Assembly: GCA_002709075.1 (NCBI GenBank)
Contig: PAPV01000019.1
Coordinates: 1-64,000, forward strand
Reading direction: 5' to 3'
DNA: 64,000 nucleotides
Origin: Rhodospirillaceae bacterium
Lineage (GTDB): Bacteria > Pseudomonadota > Alphaproteobacteria > MPNO01 > UBA2964
How positions within the stretch are numbered: position 1 is the first letter of the stretch; the number at the start of each line of letters is the position of its first letter. A program made the translations under genes and the position numbers. A model generated the notes under the pieces. The model had not been told where the DNA came from. It saw only the letters and a program-made list of their open reading frames with translations, and searched no databases. Below, one piece after another: positions 43,839 to 53,797 of this stretch.

Positions 43839-44531
43839 ATGGCAGATGAAGAAGAGAAACATGGTCACAACCACGATCATAAAGGTATTGATGCTGATGC
43901 ACATGCTTTAGAACATATCCATGACCATGACCGCCAGTTTCAGGCGGACATTGAGGATAATGAGCCAGAGCATTACGAATTGATGACTTATGCAATTAAG
44001 GAATTACTTGTGGAAAAGGGCCATTTAAGTGTAGATGAAATCCGCAGGGCGCAAGAAAAATTAGACAGTTGGCAGCCTTCGCGCGGTGCAAAAATCGTGG
44101 CTCGTGCTTGGTTTGACCCTGATTATAAGCAGAGGCTTCTCAAAGATGGGAACGAAGCTATGTCAGACTTTGGAGTTGATGCCGGGGGAGCAAAGCTTAC
44201 AGTTTTGGAAAACACCGAGGATGTTCATAACGTTGTAGTTTGTACACTTTGTTCCTGCTATCCAAGGTCGGTCCTTGGATTGCCACCGGACTGGTATAGG
44301 TCGAAATCATATCGGGCAAGAGTAGTCATAGAACCAAGAGAGGTTTTAAAAGAATTTGGAACAGATATTGACGATGAAGTAACGGTCAGGGTGCATGATA
44401 GTTTGGCCGACCTAAGATATTTGGTCATACCAAAACGACCCAAAGGTACAGAGGGTTGGAGCGAAGACAAGCTTGCTTCAATTGTTACGCGAGATAGTAT
44501 GGTAGGTGTTGTAAACCCGAGTGTTTCTTAA
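43839..44531 (+). CDS. Nitrile hydratase alpha-type metal subunit, Co-type (thiocyanate hydrolase gamma-like)
   Basis: The 230-aa catalytic subunit carries the metal-claw motif VCTLCSCYP, where Thr in CTLC indicates the cobalt class. Flanking family regions are KIVARAWFDPDYKQRLLKDG, GLPPDWYRSKSYRARVVIEPREVL and VRVHDSLADLRYLVIP. The N-terminus is unusual, with a His/Asp-rich stretch (KHGHNHDHK, then HALEHIHDHD) that could bind or deliver cobalt. AGGAGAAAGAG precedes the ATG. With the two half-beta proteins upstream it should form a three-subunit enzyme that hydrates nitriles or hydrolyses thiocyanate. No separate activator gene is visible. Confidence 0.9.
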   Translation: MADEEEKHGHNHDHKGIDADAHALEHIHDHDRQFQADIEDNEPEHYELMTYAIKELLVEKGHLSVDEIRRAQEKLDSWQPSRGAKIVARAWFDPDYKQRLLKDGNEAMSDFGVDAGGAKLTVLENTEDVHNVVVCTLCSCYPRSVLGLPPDWYRSKSYRARVVIEPREVLKEFGTDIDDEVTVRVHDSLADLRYLVIPKRPKGTEGWSEDKLASIVTRDSMVGVVNPSVS

Positions 44532-44556
44532 ATTTAGATCTTTTTAAGGATTTTTT

Positions 44557-46893
44557 ATGCCTGATGGTATAGTTGGAAACTCAGTAAAACGGCTCGAAGA
44601 CGCAGAATTGCTGGTTGGAGAGGCTCGATATGTTGATGATATAAATCCACCCGGACTTTTGCATGCGAGCTTTGTTCGAAGTGAATTTGCGCACGCTAAG
44701 ATTAAAGGTATAGATTTAGACGCAGCCTTGAATTCGCCTGGTGTTGTTGCTGTCTACACTCTAGATCAAATTATGGATGTAATGACCACGGATCGGGTTC
44801 CAGCTACCTTTCCCGCTCCTCAACCACGAGAAGAATTCGGATCCTATGTATTAGCGCATGATGAAGTTTGTTACGTCGGTGAACCTTTGGCGATGGTTAT
44901 AGCGCAATCACGTTATGAAGCAGAAGATGCGGCGGCCCTGGTGAACGTCGACTATGACCCATTGGACGCAATGACAGATTGTCGATCGGCAGCTCAGCCA
45001 GATGCTTCAGCAACAGACACGCGGAATAAAGGAAATGTTTTTAGTTCAGTTTCTATGGGGTATGGAGATTGTAAAAGTGTTTTTGAAAATGCTCCGAATG
45101 TAATTTCTGAAACGCTTTACCAGCATCGTGGCGTTGCTTTGTCTATGGAATGCAGAGGAGTGGTATCTAGCTTTGATAAAAGGCGAGGTAAATTAACAAT
45201 ATGGGCATCATGTCAGCAACCGCACGGTCATAAAGCAATCTTAGTAGATTTATTAGGACTATCAGAGGATCAAGTCCGGGTCATCGTTCCACATTTGGGA
45301 GGAGGTTTTGGTCCTAAGCTTATTTTGTATCCGGAAGATGCCTCTGTATCTGCGGCGAGTGTCAAACTAGGAAAGCCCATAAAATGGATTGAAGATAGAC
45401 GTGAGCATCTTTTAACTACAACGCAAGAACGCGATCAAGTTTGGGAAGTTGAACTAGCCGCTGATAGAGAAGGGCGACTTCTGGGGCTCAGAGGAAAGCT
45501 TTATCACGATCAAGGCGCGTACACTGTTCGAGGAACCAACATTCCATTCAGTGCAGCTACCACAATTCTAGGACCATACATATTACCGAATTACCAAATT
45601 GAAGTATCTGTGGTGCACACAAATAAAGTTCCATCCACCTCTATGAGAGGTGCAGGCCACCCTCAAGGAAATTTCACCATGGAGAGGTTGATTGACAGAA
45701 TGGCAGAAAAGATTGGGATTGACCCAGCTGAAATACGAAGTCTTAACCTAATACCCAGTGATAGCATTCCCTATGAGCAACCTCTGAGAACCCAAGCAGG
45801 CCAGCGAATAATTTACGATGGTGGTGACTATTTAAAATGCCAAGAAGAATTAATGCGAACTCTGGATTATTCTGGCTTTTCTGTTCGTCAACAACAAGCA
45901 AAGTCAAAAGGCCGTTATATCGGAATGGCGATGGCAAATTATGTAAAGCCAACTGGAAGGGGTCCTTTTGAGAGCGGGTTGGTGCGGATTGGTACCTCTG
46001 GAAAAGTCTCTGTTTACACCGGTGCTGTCGCGATGGGGCAGGGTTTTAGGACAGCAATGGCCCAAATTTGTTCAGAACAACTGGGGATTGAGCCCGACGA
46101 TGTAATTATTGTGGCTGGTGACACCGATACAGTAAGCAATGGAATAGGAGGCTTTGCAAGTCGTCAAACTGTATGCGCCGGATCTGCTATCCACATGGCC
46201 TCTTTAAAAGTCAGGAAAAAGGTTGTTTCAGTAGCTGCGCATTTACTTGAAGCATCAGAGGAAGACCTTGAACTAGAAAATGGAAAGGTTTTTGTTAAGG
46301 GTGTTCCAAATATGGTTGTATGCTTTCGAGACGTTGCGAATGCAGTTGCTGGTATTCCTGGAGTAGCACTTCCTGAAGGTATTTCTGCAGGTTTAGAGGC
46401 CGAGGTGAAATTTAAGCCAGAAAATGTTACATATGCAAACGGTGCGCATGGTTGCGAAGTTGAAGTCGATCCAGAAACTGGTAAAGTTCAAATACTTCGT
46501 TATGTTGTTATCCATGACAGTGGGCGTTTAATTAATCCATTAATTGTCGATGGGCAAGTGCAGGGTGGTATCACTTTGGGTGTAGGTCATGCCCTATATG
46601 AGCACATGATTTATGATGAAAATGGAAATCCACTGAGCACAAATCTAGCAGAATATTTGGTGCCTACCGCGCCAGAGGTGCCAAACTATGAGATTGTTCA
46701 CCAAATTTCACCAACCGAACGCAATCCAATTGGGGTCAAAGGAGTTGGTGAGTGTGGAGTAATGGGTGTTATGCCGGCTCTTCTTACTGCGGTTGAAAAT
46801 GCGTTACAAGATTTCGGAGTAAAACTAAACAGTTACCCTGTTACTCCTGCTATAATCGTTGAAAAGGTATTGGAAGGAGGCGGATATAGTTAG
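44557..46893 (+). CDS. Xanthine/CO-dehydrogenase family molybdopterin subunit (large chain), without partners
   Basis: The 778-aa molybdenum hydroxylase large subunit begins IVGNSVKRLEDAELLVGEARYVDDI and contains HLGGGFGPK, RGAGHPQGNF, GAVAMGQGF and the C-terminal GVKGVGECGVMG with the catalytic Glu. These subunits normally work with an FAD subunit and a 2Fe-2S subunit. Neither is present in the window: upstream, by 25 bases, is the nitrile-hydratase-type operon and downstream is a gap. So it needs partners encoded elsewhere or a promiscuous set. The AYxCxFR signature of true CO dehydrogenase is not seen. Likely substrate is an aldehyde or N-heterocycle. Confidence 0.88.
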   Translation: MPDGIVGNSVKRLEDAELLVGEARYVDDINPPGLLHASFVRSEFAHAKIKGIDLDAALNSPGVVAVYTLDQIMDVMTTDRVPATFPAPQPREEFGSYVLAHDEVCYVGEPLAMVIAQSRYEAEDAAALVNVDYDPLDAMTDCRSAAQPDASATDTRNKGNVFSSVSMGYGDCKSVFENAPNVISETLYQHRGVALSMECRGVVSSFDKRRGKLTIWASCQQPHGHKAILVDLLGLSEDQVRVIVPHLGGGFGPKLILYPEDASVSAASVKLGKPIKWIEDRREHLLTTTQERDQVWEVELAADREGRLLGLRGKLYHDQGAYTVRGTNIPFSAATTILGPYILPNYQIEVSVVHTNKVPSTSMRGAGHPQGNFTMERLIDRMAEKIGIDPAEIRSLNLIPSDSIPYEQPLRTQAGQRIIYDGGDYLKCQEELMRTLDYSGFSVRQQQAKSKGRYIGMAMANYVKPTGRGPFESGLVRIGTSGKVSVYTGAVAMGQGFRTAMAQICSEQLGIEPDDVIIVAGDTDTVSNGIGGFASRQTVCAGSAIHMASLKVRKKVVSVAAHLLEASEEDLELENGKVFVKGVPNMVVCFRDVANAVAGIPGVALPEGISAGLEAEVKFKPENVTYANGAHGCEVEVDPETGKVQILRYVVIHDSGRLINPLIVDGQVQGGITLGVGHALYEHMIYDENGNPLSTNLAEYLVPTAPEVPNYEIVHQISPTERNPIGVKGVGECGVMGVMPALLTAVENALQDFGVKLNSYPVTPAIIVEKVLEGGGYS

Positions 46894-47270
46894 ATTGTAA
46901 TATAGTATTTTTCCAAGTTCTAACTCTTTAAGAAATGACTGAAAAACAATTTTTTTTTACTGATACTAAAATAGGCTTTTGGGTCATGTGACAACTTCTA
47001 TCCTGCTATTTTTCTATACTCCGAATTAGCGGTTCGTATTCAATTTCTAGTTTTGTGTGTTCGTTATACTTCTGCCATTCTGGCTGTTACGGGAAGTGGT
47101 AATCCTTGTAACAACTTTATATTGACATGCACAATATATGGTTTGTTGATTAAATTGAATTTTAAAAGGCTGGCGTAGATCGACTAATTATTGATTTTAA
47201 CTATATCAGGCATCGCCCGAAATTAATAGATATGCGATCTTCTGAAGAAATTATGTTTATTATATTTAAA
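46894..47270. other. 377-base convergent gap, no gene seen
   Basis: AT-rich DNA between the plus-strand molybdenum hydroxylase and the minus-strand deacetylase. No frame, hairpin or relic that I can support. Confidence 0.45.
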
Positions 47271-48134
47271 CTAAAATGTCGCACCCGATTCTCTCCATGC
47301 GTCTATAATTTCAGAGCCGGTGGCGAACCAAACCTTGTCGTGACCAGAAATGTAATCTAATATTGATTCAAGCACCCAAATTCGATGTGAAACACCGATT
47401 ACAAAGGGATGGATGGCTATAGCCATAACACGGGCAGACCTGTCCCCTTCCAAATAAAGCCTATCAAAGGCTGCTTTTGCCATCGCATCAAATTCTTCAT
47501 TCGATCGTCCAAGACGAAACTGGGGAAGGTCGTTTATTTCTGCAGTGTAAGGTAAATTGATCATTTTATACCCATCCACATCCATATAGTAGGGCTGATC
47601 ATCATTTACCCAATCACATACATACTCAATACCCTCATTTGCGAGGTAATCAAGTGTATTCCACGTTTCGGACAGACCTGAGCCAAGCCAGCCGCGTGGT
47701 CGAACCCCTGTGAAATTAGTAATTCTGTCTAAAGCGTCGTGAATTACTTTGGCCTCAGTATGTGGAGGAATATCATGCAAACGACGCGTATTCGATTGAT
47801 TGTGCCCCAGAAATTCCCACTGAAGCGCCATGGCATCTTGAATAATCTCCGGATAAACATCGCAAACTTCTGAATTTAAAGTAATAGATCCACGAATTTT
47901 ACGCTGTGACATGATATCCATAATTCGATATATCCCAATGCGTGCGCCGTAATCACGTTGAGAAAATGCTTGAACTTCTGGAATTTTTCGATCACCGATG
48001 ATTTTTTCATCGAGAGCAAAACTCTCTATATTAGGTATAACCCAAACTGCTACGCGCGCCTCGTTTGGCCATTTTAGTAAAGGCCTTCTATTTACAGGAA
48101 TATAAGAAAATGGACCTTCACGTTGCGATTTCAT
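47271..48134 (-). CDS. Polysaccharide-deacetylase-family (PuuE-like) hydrolase
   Basis: The 287-aa NodB-type barrel protein reads VAVWVIPNIESFALDE, YGARIGIYRIMDIM, SEVCDVYPEIIQ, EFLGHNQSNTRRL, TGVRPRGWLGSGLSET. This is the pattern of the cytosolic PuuE/allantoinase-like and HpPgdA group, which often acts on C-N bonds of small ureides rather than on polysaccharides. No signal peptide, consistent with that. It lies 8 bases after the isochorismatase-type gene in one operon, a pairing that also suggests amide/ureide breakdown. Confidence 0.82.
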   Translation of the reverse strand: MKSQREGPFSYIPVNRRPLLKWPNEARVAVWVIPNIESFALDEKIIGDRKIPEVQAFSQRDYGARIGIYRIMDIMSQRKIRGSITLNSEVCDVYPEIIQDAMALQWEFLGHNQSNTRRLHDIPPHTEAKVIHDALDRITNFTGVRPRGWLGSGLSETWNTLDYLANEGIEYVCDWVNDDQPYYMDVDGYKMINLPYTAEINDLPQFRLGRSNEEFDAMAKAAFDRLYLEGDRSARVMAIAIHPFVIGVSHRIWVLESILDYISGHDKVWFATGSEIIDAWRESGATF

Positions 48135-48142
48135 TGCAGACC

Positions 48143-48838
48143 TTAACGGTTATGTCTTCGTTTTAGTTCTGCGACTATTTCATCCACATGCATTACGTCT
48201 GCATATTTGTGATGTAGATCAAAAAGGTTCATTTTGTGTGTATCCAAGTACCGATCGAAACATGCCTCTTCTGCCATGGTTACGTGAATTCCGTTAGAAT
48301 AAGCATCTAGAACGCTGGCGCGCACACAACCTGAAGTACTTTCCCCGCAAACAATCAAACTATCTATGTCCATTTGGTTAAGTTGAGCTATGAGCGGTGT
48401 TCCATAAAATGCGCTAGCGCGCTGTTTATATACTATTAAATCTCCCGGTTGTGGAGAAAACTCTTCTTTTATTTCCCAGAGTTCGGTGTCTTGTGCAACT
48501 TTTTGCCTATTTGTTGCGTAAGCCTTAGAAATATTGGCTTCGTCCCGGGACTCAGTAGTTGAATATACGATTGGAATCCCTTTTTCACGACATGCTTTAA
48601 ACAACGTTTGGGTATCTGGAATAGCATTCCAGGCATTTTCCCCACACGTACTAGGGTATTTATGTATTAGATCATTTACTGGTTTGTTGCCACCTTGATA
48701 GGCAAGTTTGTATAAATCTATGGCCAAAAGTGCTGGTTTCTCGCCAATGTATGTTTCGCGTTCATAAGCCGCATAGATTTCTAGTGCCTTGGGGTCGACG
48801 AAGTCTTTCCAACAATGATCTTCAAATTTGGATACCAA
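48143..48838 (-). CDS. Isochorismatase-family cysteine amidohydrolase
   Basis: The 231-aa enzyme has the D-K-C triad of the family: Asp in ALLAIDLYKLAYQGG, Lys in LIVYKQRASAFYGTPL, and Cys in LIVCGESTSGCVRASVLDAYSNG. It looks like an N-carbamoylsarcosine amidase/ureidoacrylate-type hydrolase that splits carbamoyl or amide groups. Length is normal. It is the first gene of a two-gene minus-strand operon with the PuuE-like deacetylase. Confidence 0.87.
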   Translation of the reverse strand: MVSKFEDHCWKDFVDPKALEIYAAYERETYIGEKPALLAIDLYKLAYQGGNKPVNDLIHKYPSTCGENAWNAIPDTQTLFKACREKGIPIVYSTTESRDEANISKAYATNRQKVAQDTELWEIKEEFSPQPGDLIVYKQRASAFYGTPLIAQLNQMDIDSLIVCGESTSGCVRASVLDAYSNGIHVTMAEEACFDRYLDTHKMNLFDLHHKYADVMHVDEIVAELKRRHNR

Positions 48839-48954
48839 TTAACCCTCCATTTTTTTATGGAAAAAAATTGTATTACAGGCCTCATTTTACGGCAAGAATA
48901 CTTTTTGTTAATTTTAAAATTTAAGAAATTTATTAGTATTCCTTCATTTCAATG

Positions 48955-49776
48955 TTAGCTTAAATCCGGGCAACGTGTAGGATGCTTCTTCATAAAACTG
49001 TTTAGTGTAGGGTGTAGCTTAGTTAAGCCAAAACACTCTTTGGGTAGTTCCGAAATTTTTTTTGCATTCCAACTGTTTTCGTTGAAATGGGTCCCATAAC
49101 TCATGGCCTGAATTATTTCACACAATCTATTAAAAATTTTTTTCCAGTTGAGAAAACGAATTGGATACCTCGCCATAAGGTCAGGTAGCCATGCATGCTG
49201 CATTATTTCGCAGCAATCTATGGTTACTTTGATGTTATTATTGCTCGCTATGGGATGAGCCACAATGCAGATTGACGTCATACCATTTAGTGCGTGGTTA
49301 CTCAGAGGAATTATTACAAGCTCTGCCATTTCACCACCCCATGGACCAGCCCTTTCGATCCTAAAATCCATTTGTCGTGTATTCAATTTTATATTTTTCA
49401 TTGTCAGAGTTTTGAAAACATATTGTAATCGTTCGTTGTAATCCTGATCCACAATTGAAATTCTATATTCATTTCCGGCGCTTGTGCTCGCATTACCGCA
49501 TAGCTGCTCAATCACGTAGCTAGGTTTAAATTTATTGTGGTCGGCAAAAAAAACTGGTAAGTCCCCTACGACCTCCCAAACATGTGAGTTCGTGAAAGGC
49601 GTAACCATTTTTAGGTGGCAGTGGTAGAAAGAAAAATTTTCTTCGGTATTAAATCCCCAGGTTTTCCAACTTTTGGTATTAGTGGTGGATAGGTAATTTA
49701 TTTCTTTTTCTATACTTTTATCGTAGTATTCCCGGAGGAAAGCATCACAATGTTCAATAATAGCTTCATTCTGCAT
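48955..49776 (-). CDS. Hypothetical protein, 273 aa
   Basis: No family recognised. It is a soluble, aromatic-rich protein (KSWKTWGFNTEENFSFYHCH) with no signal peptide. A C-terminal region is basic and Cys/Met-containing. The codon use is like its neighbours, and the frame is long and clean, so it is likely real. It lies alone between the isochorismatase gene and typA. A distant link to START/SRPBCC-like folds is possible but not shown. Confidence 0.6.
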   Translation of the reverse strand: MQNEAIIEHCDAFLREYYDKSIEKEINYLSTTNTKSWKTWGFNTEENFSFYHCHLKMVTPFTNSHVWEVVGDLPVFFADHNKFKPSYVIEQLCGNASTSAGNEYRISIVDQDYNERLQYVFKTLTMKNIKLNTRQMDFRIERAGPWGGEMAELVIIPLSNHALNGMTSICIVAHPIASNNNIKVTIDCCEIMQHAWLPDLMARYPIRFLNWKKIFNRLCEIIQAMSYGTHFNENSWNAKKISELPKECFGLTKLHPTLNSFMKKHPTRCPDLS

Positions 49777-49986
49777 TCTGTACTCAGTGAGTTTCGAAGT
49801 TTCTTGTAAAATGACACATGCAGGTAAAAAATTTGTAAATTTATAAACTTTGTGTTTCCGTTATTGCCAAAATTATTTTGGAAAAATATACCCAATACTA
49901 TCTATCATTAGCATTTTAGATAAGTGTCACTTTTTAACCGTATTTGTTGATTTCAAGACAATGTATACATCATTCGTTTAAATTAT

Positions 49987-51843
49987 TTAAATCGGTTTGG
50001 AGGCGAATTTTAGGCGTGCTGCTCGTTTCCGATCGTTAGGGTGAAGAAAAAGTTTGCGCAGCCGAATAGCATTAGGTGTTACCTCAACTAATTCATCATC
50101 AGCTATATAAGATATAGCGCGTTCTAGGGTCATTTTTATCGGAGGTGTTAAAAGTATATTTTCGTCTGATCCTGATGCTCTAATATTCGTAAGCTGTTTT
50201 GCCTTAAGTGGATTAGCCTCCAGATCCTGCCCCTTATTATGCTCTCCAATAAGCATCCCAGAGTACACACTCTCTCCTGGATGAACAAAAAGTGAACCAC
50301 GATCCTCTAGATTCCAAAGTGCATAAGCAACAGCTTTGCCTTGACTAATAGAAATGATTACACCGCGATGGCGCCCACTAATATGACCGCGATCTGGAGC
50401 GTATTTTAAGAAAATTCTATTCATAACTCCTGTACCACGCGTATCTGTTAAGAATTCACTGTGGTATCCGATTAGAGCACGGGAAGGAGCATGGAATATA
50501 AGTCTTTGTTTGCCTCCGCCAGAAGAATGCATATTTTGTAATTCTCCTCGTCGAGCGCTAAGTTTCTCAACCACAATACCAGAATTGGCTTCGTCCACAT
50601 CGATTGTAACTTCTTCAATAGGTTCGAGCCGCTCTCCGGTTCTCTCATCTTTTCGATACACTACGCGTGGTCGGCTGATCGATAATTCATAACCCTCACG
50701 CCGCATAGTTTCGATAAGAACAGCAATTTGTAGTTCCCCCCGCCCAGCCAATTCAAATCCATTTTCATCAGATCGGGTTGAGATTTGAATGGCCACATTG
50801 CCTTCGGCTTCTCTTTTTAATCTATCTTTTATCATCCGAGAGGTTACTTTATCTCCATCCTGTCCGGCTAAAGGTGAGTCATTTATTGAAATGGTTACTG
50901 CAAGTGTAGGTGGATCTATCGGCCGTGCTTCAAGTGGTTTTGTGACACTAGTGGTAGAAATCGTATCGGCAACGGTTGCTGCAGAAAAACCGGACAAAGC
51001 TACAATATCCCCAGCATAAGCCTCTTTTATTGGTTTTCGGTCAAGCCCTCTAAAGGCTAAAATTTTGGTCACACGAGTTTGTTCAATATTGGAACCATCG
51101 TGTGACAGTGCTATGACGTTTTCATTGGCCGAGATAGTACCAGATTCTATTCGTCCCGTGAGAAGTCTTCCAAGATATGGATCAGATTCAAGTGTTGTGG
51201 CAAGCATACAAAAAGGTGCGTCGCGTTCAACAGATGGGGGCATTACATGTTTTGTAATCAAGTCAAACAGTGGGTCGAGTCCTTCTTTTGGTCCGTCCGG
51301 CTCTTTAGCCATCCAACCTTCTTTACTTGATCCATAAAGAACTGGGAAATCAAGTTGTTGCTCGTTGGCATCAAGAGCTGCAAAGAGATCAAATACCTCG
51401 TCCAAAACTTCTTCGGGTCGAGAATCTGAACGATCGACCTTGTTAATAACTACGATTGGGCAAAGGCCTAATCCAAGCACTTTTGCAAGGACAAATTTGG
51501 TTTGTGGCATGGGTCCCTCTGCTGCATCTACTAATAAAAGACACCCGTCTACCATTGATAGGATGCGCTCTACTTCACCCCCAAAATCCGCATGCCCTGG
51601 GGTATCAACAATGTTTATTCTCATATTGGAAAGTTCTATGGACGTGCATTTTGCTAAAATAGTAATGCCGCGTTCGCGTTCTAAATCATTAGAGTCTAAA
51701 GCTTGCTCTGGAATCCTTTGATTTTCACGAAATTGACCAGATTGACGAAGCATGCAGTCAACGGTAGTTGTTTTTCCGTGATCAACATGCGCAACGATTG
51801 CAATATTGCGAAGTTTTTTAATATCGAACACAGCTTCAGTCAT
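49987..51843 (-). CDS. typA: Ribosome-associated GTPase TypA/BipA
   Basis: Translational GTPase that aids 50S assembly and stress or cold adaptation. G-domain motifs: AHVDHGKTTTVD (G1), RGITILAK (G2), DTPGHADFGGEV (G3), NKVDRSDSRPEEV (G4). Domains II, III, V and the BipA-specific C-terminal region follow. Start is ATG 51843, with AAAGGAAC upstream and overlapping the prfC stop as ATGA; the track's start adds 14 residues from inside prfC. 618 aa is normal. Confidence 0.95.
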   Translation of the reverse strand: MTEAVFDIKKLRNIAIVAHVDHGKTTTVDCMLRQSGQFRENQRIPEQALDSNDLERERGITILAKCTSIELSNMRINIVDTPGHADFGGEVERILSMVDGCLLLVDAAEGPMPQTKFVLAKVLGLGLCPIVVINKVDRSDSRPEEVLDEVFDLFAALDANEQQLDFPVLYGSSKEGWMAKEPDGPKEGLDPLFDLITKHVMPPSVERDAPFCMLATTLESDPYLGRLLTGRIESGTISANENVIALSHDGSNIEQTRVTKILAFRGLDRKPIKEAYAGDIVALSGFSAATVADTISTTSVTKPLEARPIDPPTLAVTISINDSPLAGQDGDKVTSRMIKDRLKREAEGNVAIQISTRSDENGFELAGRGELQIAVLIETMRREGYELSISRPRVVYRKDERTGERLEPIEEVTIDVDEANSGIVVEKLSARRGELQNMHSSGGGKQRLIFHAPSRALIGYHSEFLTDTRGTGVMNRIFLKYAPDRGHISGRHRGVIISISQGKAVAYALWNLEDRGSLFVHPGESVYSGMLIGEHNKGQDLEANPLKAKQLTNIRASGSDENILLTPPIKMTLERAISYIADDELVEVTPNAIRLRKLFLHPNDRKRAARLKFASKPI

Positions 51844-53432
51844 CGAATTTGTTCCTTTGTTTTCGAAAATACAATCTGTGGCCAATCTTCTTGCGTTCTA
51901 TCTAGATGCCAAGTGTTTCTTGCAAGAAATACCGGATCTCCGCGATGATCAACCGCGATAGCACCCTCATTTTTGCGAATGAAATTTTTTAAATCAGTGG
52001 CGTTCTCAGTTTCAACCCAACGGGCAGTAATTAGGCTTGTTGCTTCGAAAAGCGTTGGCACCTCATATTCTGTGCGGATTCGATCAGCCATCACTTCGAA
52101 TTGTAAAATGCCTACTGCACCTACAATCCAATCTGATCCAATGTGTGGCTTGAACACAGCTACGGCTCCCTCCTCAGCAAGTTGTTGCAGTGCTCGACTT
52201 AAGTGCTTTGCTCGCATTGGATCTTCAGGCCTGGCAGCTTTAAAATGTTCGGGTGCAAATGATGGGAGACCTGAGAAGTGCAATGCCTCTCCCTCGGTAA
52301 GTGAGTCTCCAATATGAAGGTTTCCGTGATTAGGAATTCCTATTATATCTCCTGCCCAAGCATCTTCTGCTAGTTCACGGTCACGAGCAAGAAAGAGTAC
52401 AGCATTATGAAGAGAAATTTGTTTGTTATTTCTTATATTTTTTAACTTCATACCCCGTTTAAAATGTCCAGAGCACAATCTTAAAAAGGCCATACGGTCG
52501 CGATGTCGCGGATCCATATTCGCCTGTATTTTAAATATAAACCCCGAAACTTTTTTATCGTCAGGATTGACTTTACGTTCAATCGCAGGTTGAGGGCGTG
52601 GAGGCGGTGCATTTTTTGATAGACCAGAAATGAGTTCAGATACACCAAAACTATTAATCGCACTGCCAAAAAAAATTGGTGTTAAATTTCCAGAGAGGTA
52701 TGCATCTCTATTAAATTCAGGACAGAGTCCTTTAACCAGTTCAATTTCTTGTCGAAGAATTTTTAATGAGTACTCTGGCAGTAGCGCATCTAACTTTTGA
52801 TCTTCTAGACCTTCACAAGTCTCTATCTGGTACGGCTTTTCACCGCGTCGCGCTTTGTCCATTAATATGAGTTGATCATTTATTATATCGTAGCAACCCA
52901 GAAAGCTTGACCCCATTCCTATTGGCCAACTTGCCGGTGTAACCTCAATTTGAAGATTTTGTTCGATCTCGTCCATCAAATCAAATGGATCTTGTGCTTC
53001 ACGATCCATCTTATTGATAAACGTAGTAATCGGCATGTCTCTTAGGCGACACACTTCAAAAAGTTTCCGGGTTTGCTCTTGAATGCCTCGCGCTGCATCA
53101 ATCACCATTACTGCTGAGTCTACTGCTGTTAGAACACGATATGTGTCCTCGGAGAAATCTTCATGTCCAGGCGTATCTAGTAAGTTAAAGGTTTTATTAT
53201 CAAAATTAAATGTCATCACGGAAGCTGTAACAGAAATTCCGCGCTCTCGTTCAACTTTCATCCAATCGGAGTGTGCTCTACGCTGATCTCCCCGCGCTTT
53301 TACTGCGCCGGCAAGTTGAATTGCACCACCAAACAATAGCAGTTTTTCTGTTAATGTTGTTTTTCCGGCATCAGGATGAGAAATAATCGCAAAAGTTCTG
53401 CGCCGGTTTACTTGGGCTGATACAGCATTCAT
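51840..53432 (-). CDS. prfC: Peptide chain release factor 3
   Basis: GTPase that removes RF1/RF2 from the ribosome after termination. G-domain motifs: ISHPDAGKTTLTEKLL (G1), RGISVTAS (G2), DTPGHEDFSEDT (G3), NKMDREAQDP (G4). 530 aa is standard. The stop overlaps the typA start by 4 bases (ATGA), so the two translation GTPases are coupled. About 365 bases of AT-rich DNA lie upstream. Confidence 0.97.
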   Translation of the reverse strand: MNAVSAQVNRRRTFAIISHPDAGKTTLTEKLLLFGGAIQLAGAVKARGDQRRAHSDWMKVERERGISVTASVMTFNFDNKTFNLLDTPGHEDFSEDTYRVLTAVDSAVMVIDAARGIQEQTRKLFEVCRLRDMPITTFINKMDREAQDPFDLMDEIEQNLQIEVTPASWPIGMGSSFLGCYDIINDQLILMDKARRGEKPYQIETCEGLEDQKLDALLPEYSLKILRQEIELVKGLCPEFNRDAYLSGNLTPIFFGSAINSFGVSELISGLSKNAPPPRPQPAIERKVNPDDKKVSGFIFKIQANMDPRHRDRMAFLRLCSGHFKRGMKLKNIRNNKQISLHNAVLFLARDRELAEDAWAGDIIGIPNHGNLHIGDSLTEGEALHFSGLPSFAPEHFKAARPEDPMRAKHLSRALQQLAEEGAVAVFKPHIGSDWIVGAVGILQFEVMADRIRTEYEVPTLFEATSLITARWVETENATDLKNFIRKNEGAIAVDHRGDPVFLARNTWHLDRTQEDWPQIVFSKTKEQIR

Positions 53433-53797
53433 GTTATTTTCCGTGAAATTATCGCGTTGTTTCGTATCGCCTGAACGTCAGGTCAAGTTTCTTTCGACAT
53501 GTTGTAACCTATCGATGTGTATGAATTTTTGTAAATTTTTAAACGTGATAATAAACATATAATTTTTTCAAGTGTATAATCGACTTGGGTTACTCAGTTA
53601 ATAATAAAAATAATGCCCATAACTTTTTTTGTATATATTTTATAAATCAAAAAATATTTTTTAATATACATTTCTTTCTTTTTACTTGGATAGTTTTGCT
53701 TAGATCAAACACTTAATCTCGCGCGAATTTATATTTTTGCCAAATAAAACAAAAAAAGAAACTATGTTGTGGTTTGCCGTTGAAAAAATTCATAGTC
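53433..53797. other. 365-base gap upstream of prfC, no gene seen
   Basis: Strongly AT-rich, containing the prfC promoter region. A small CCTGA-ACG-TCAGG inverted repeat lies near 53470-53482, possibly an operator. Nothing else is supportable. Confidence 0.4.
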
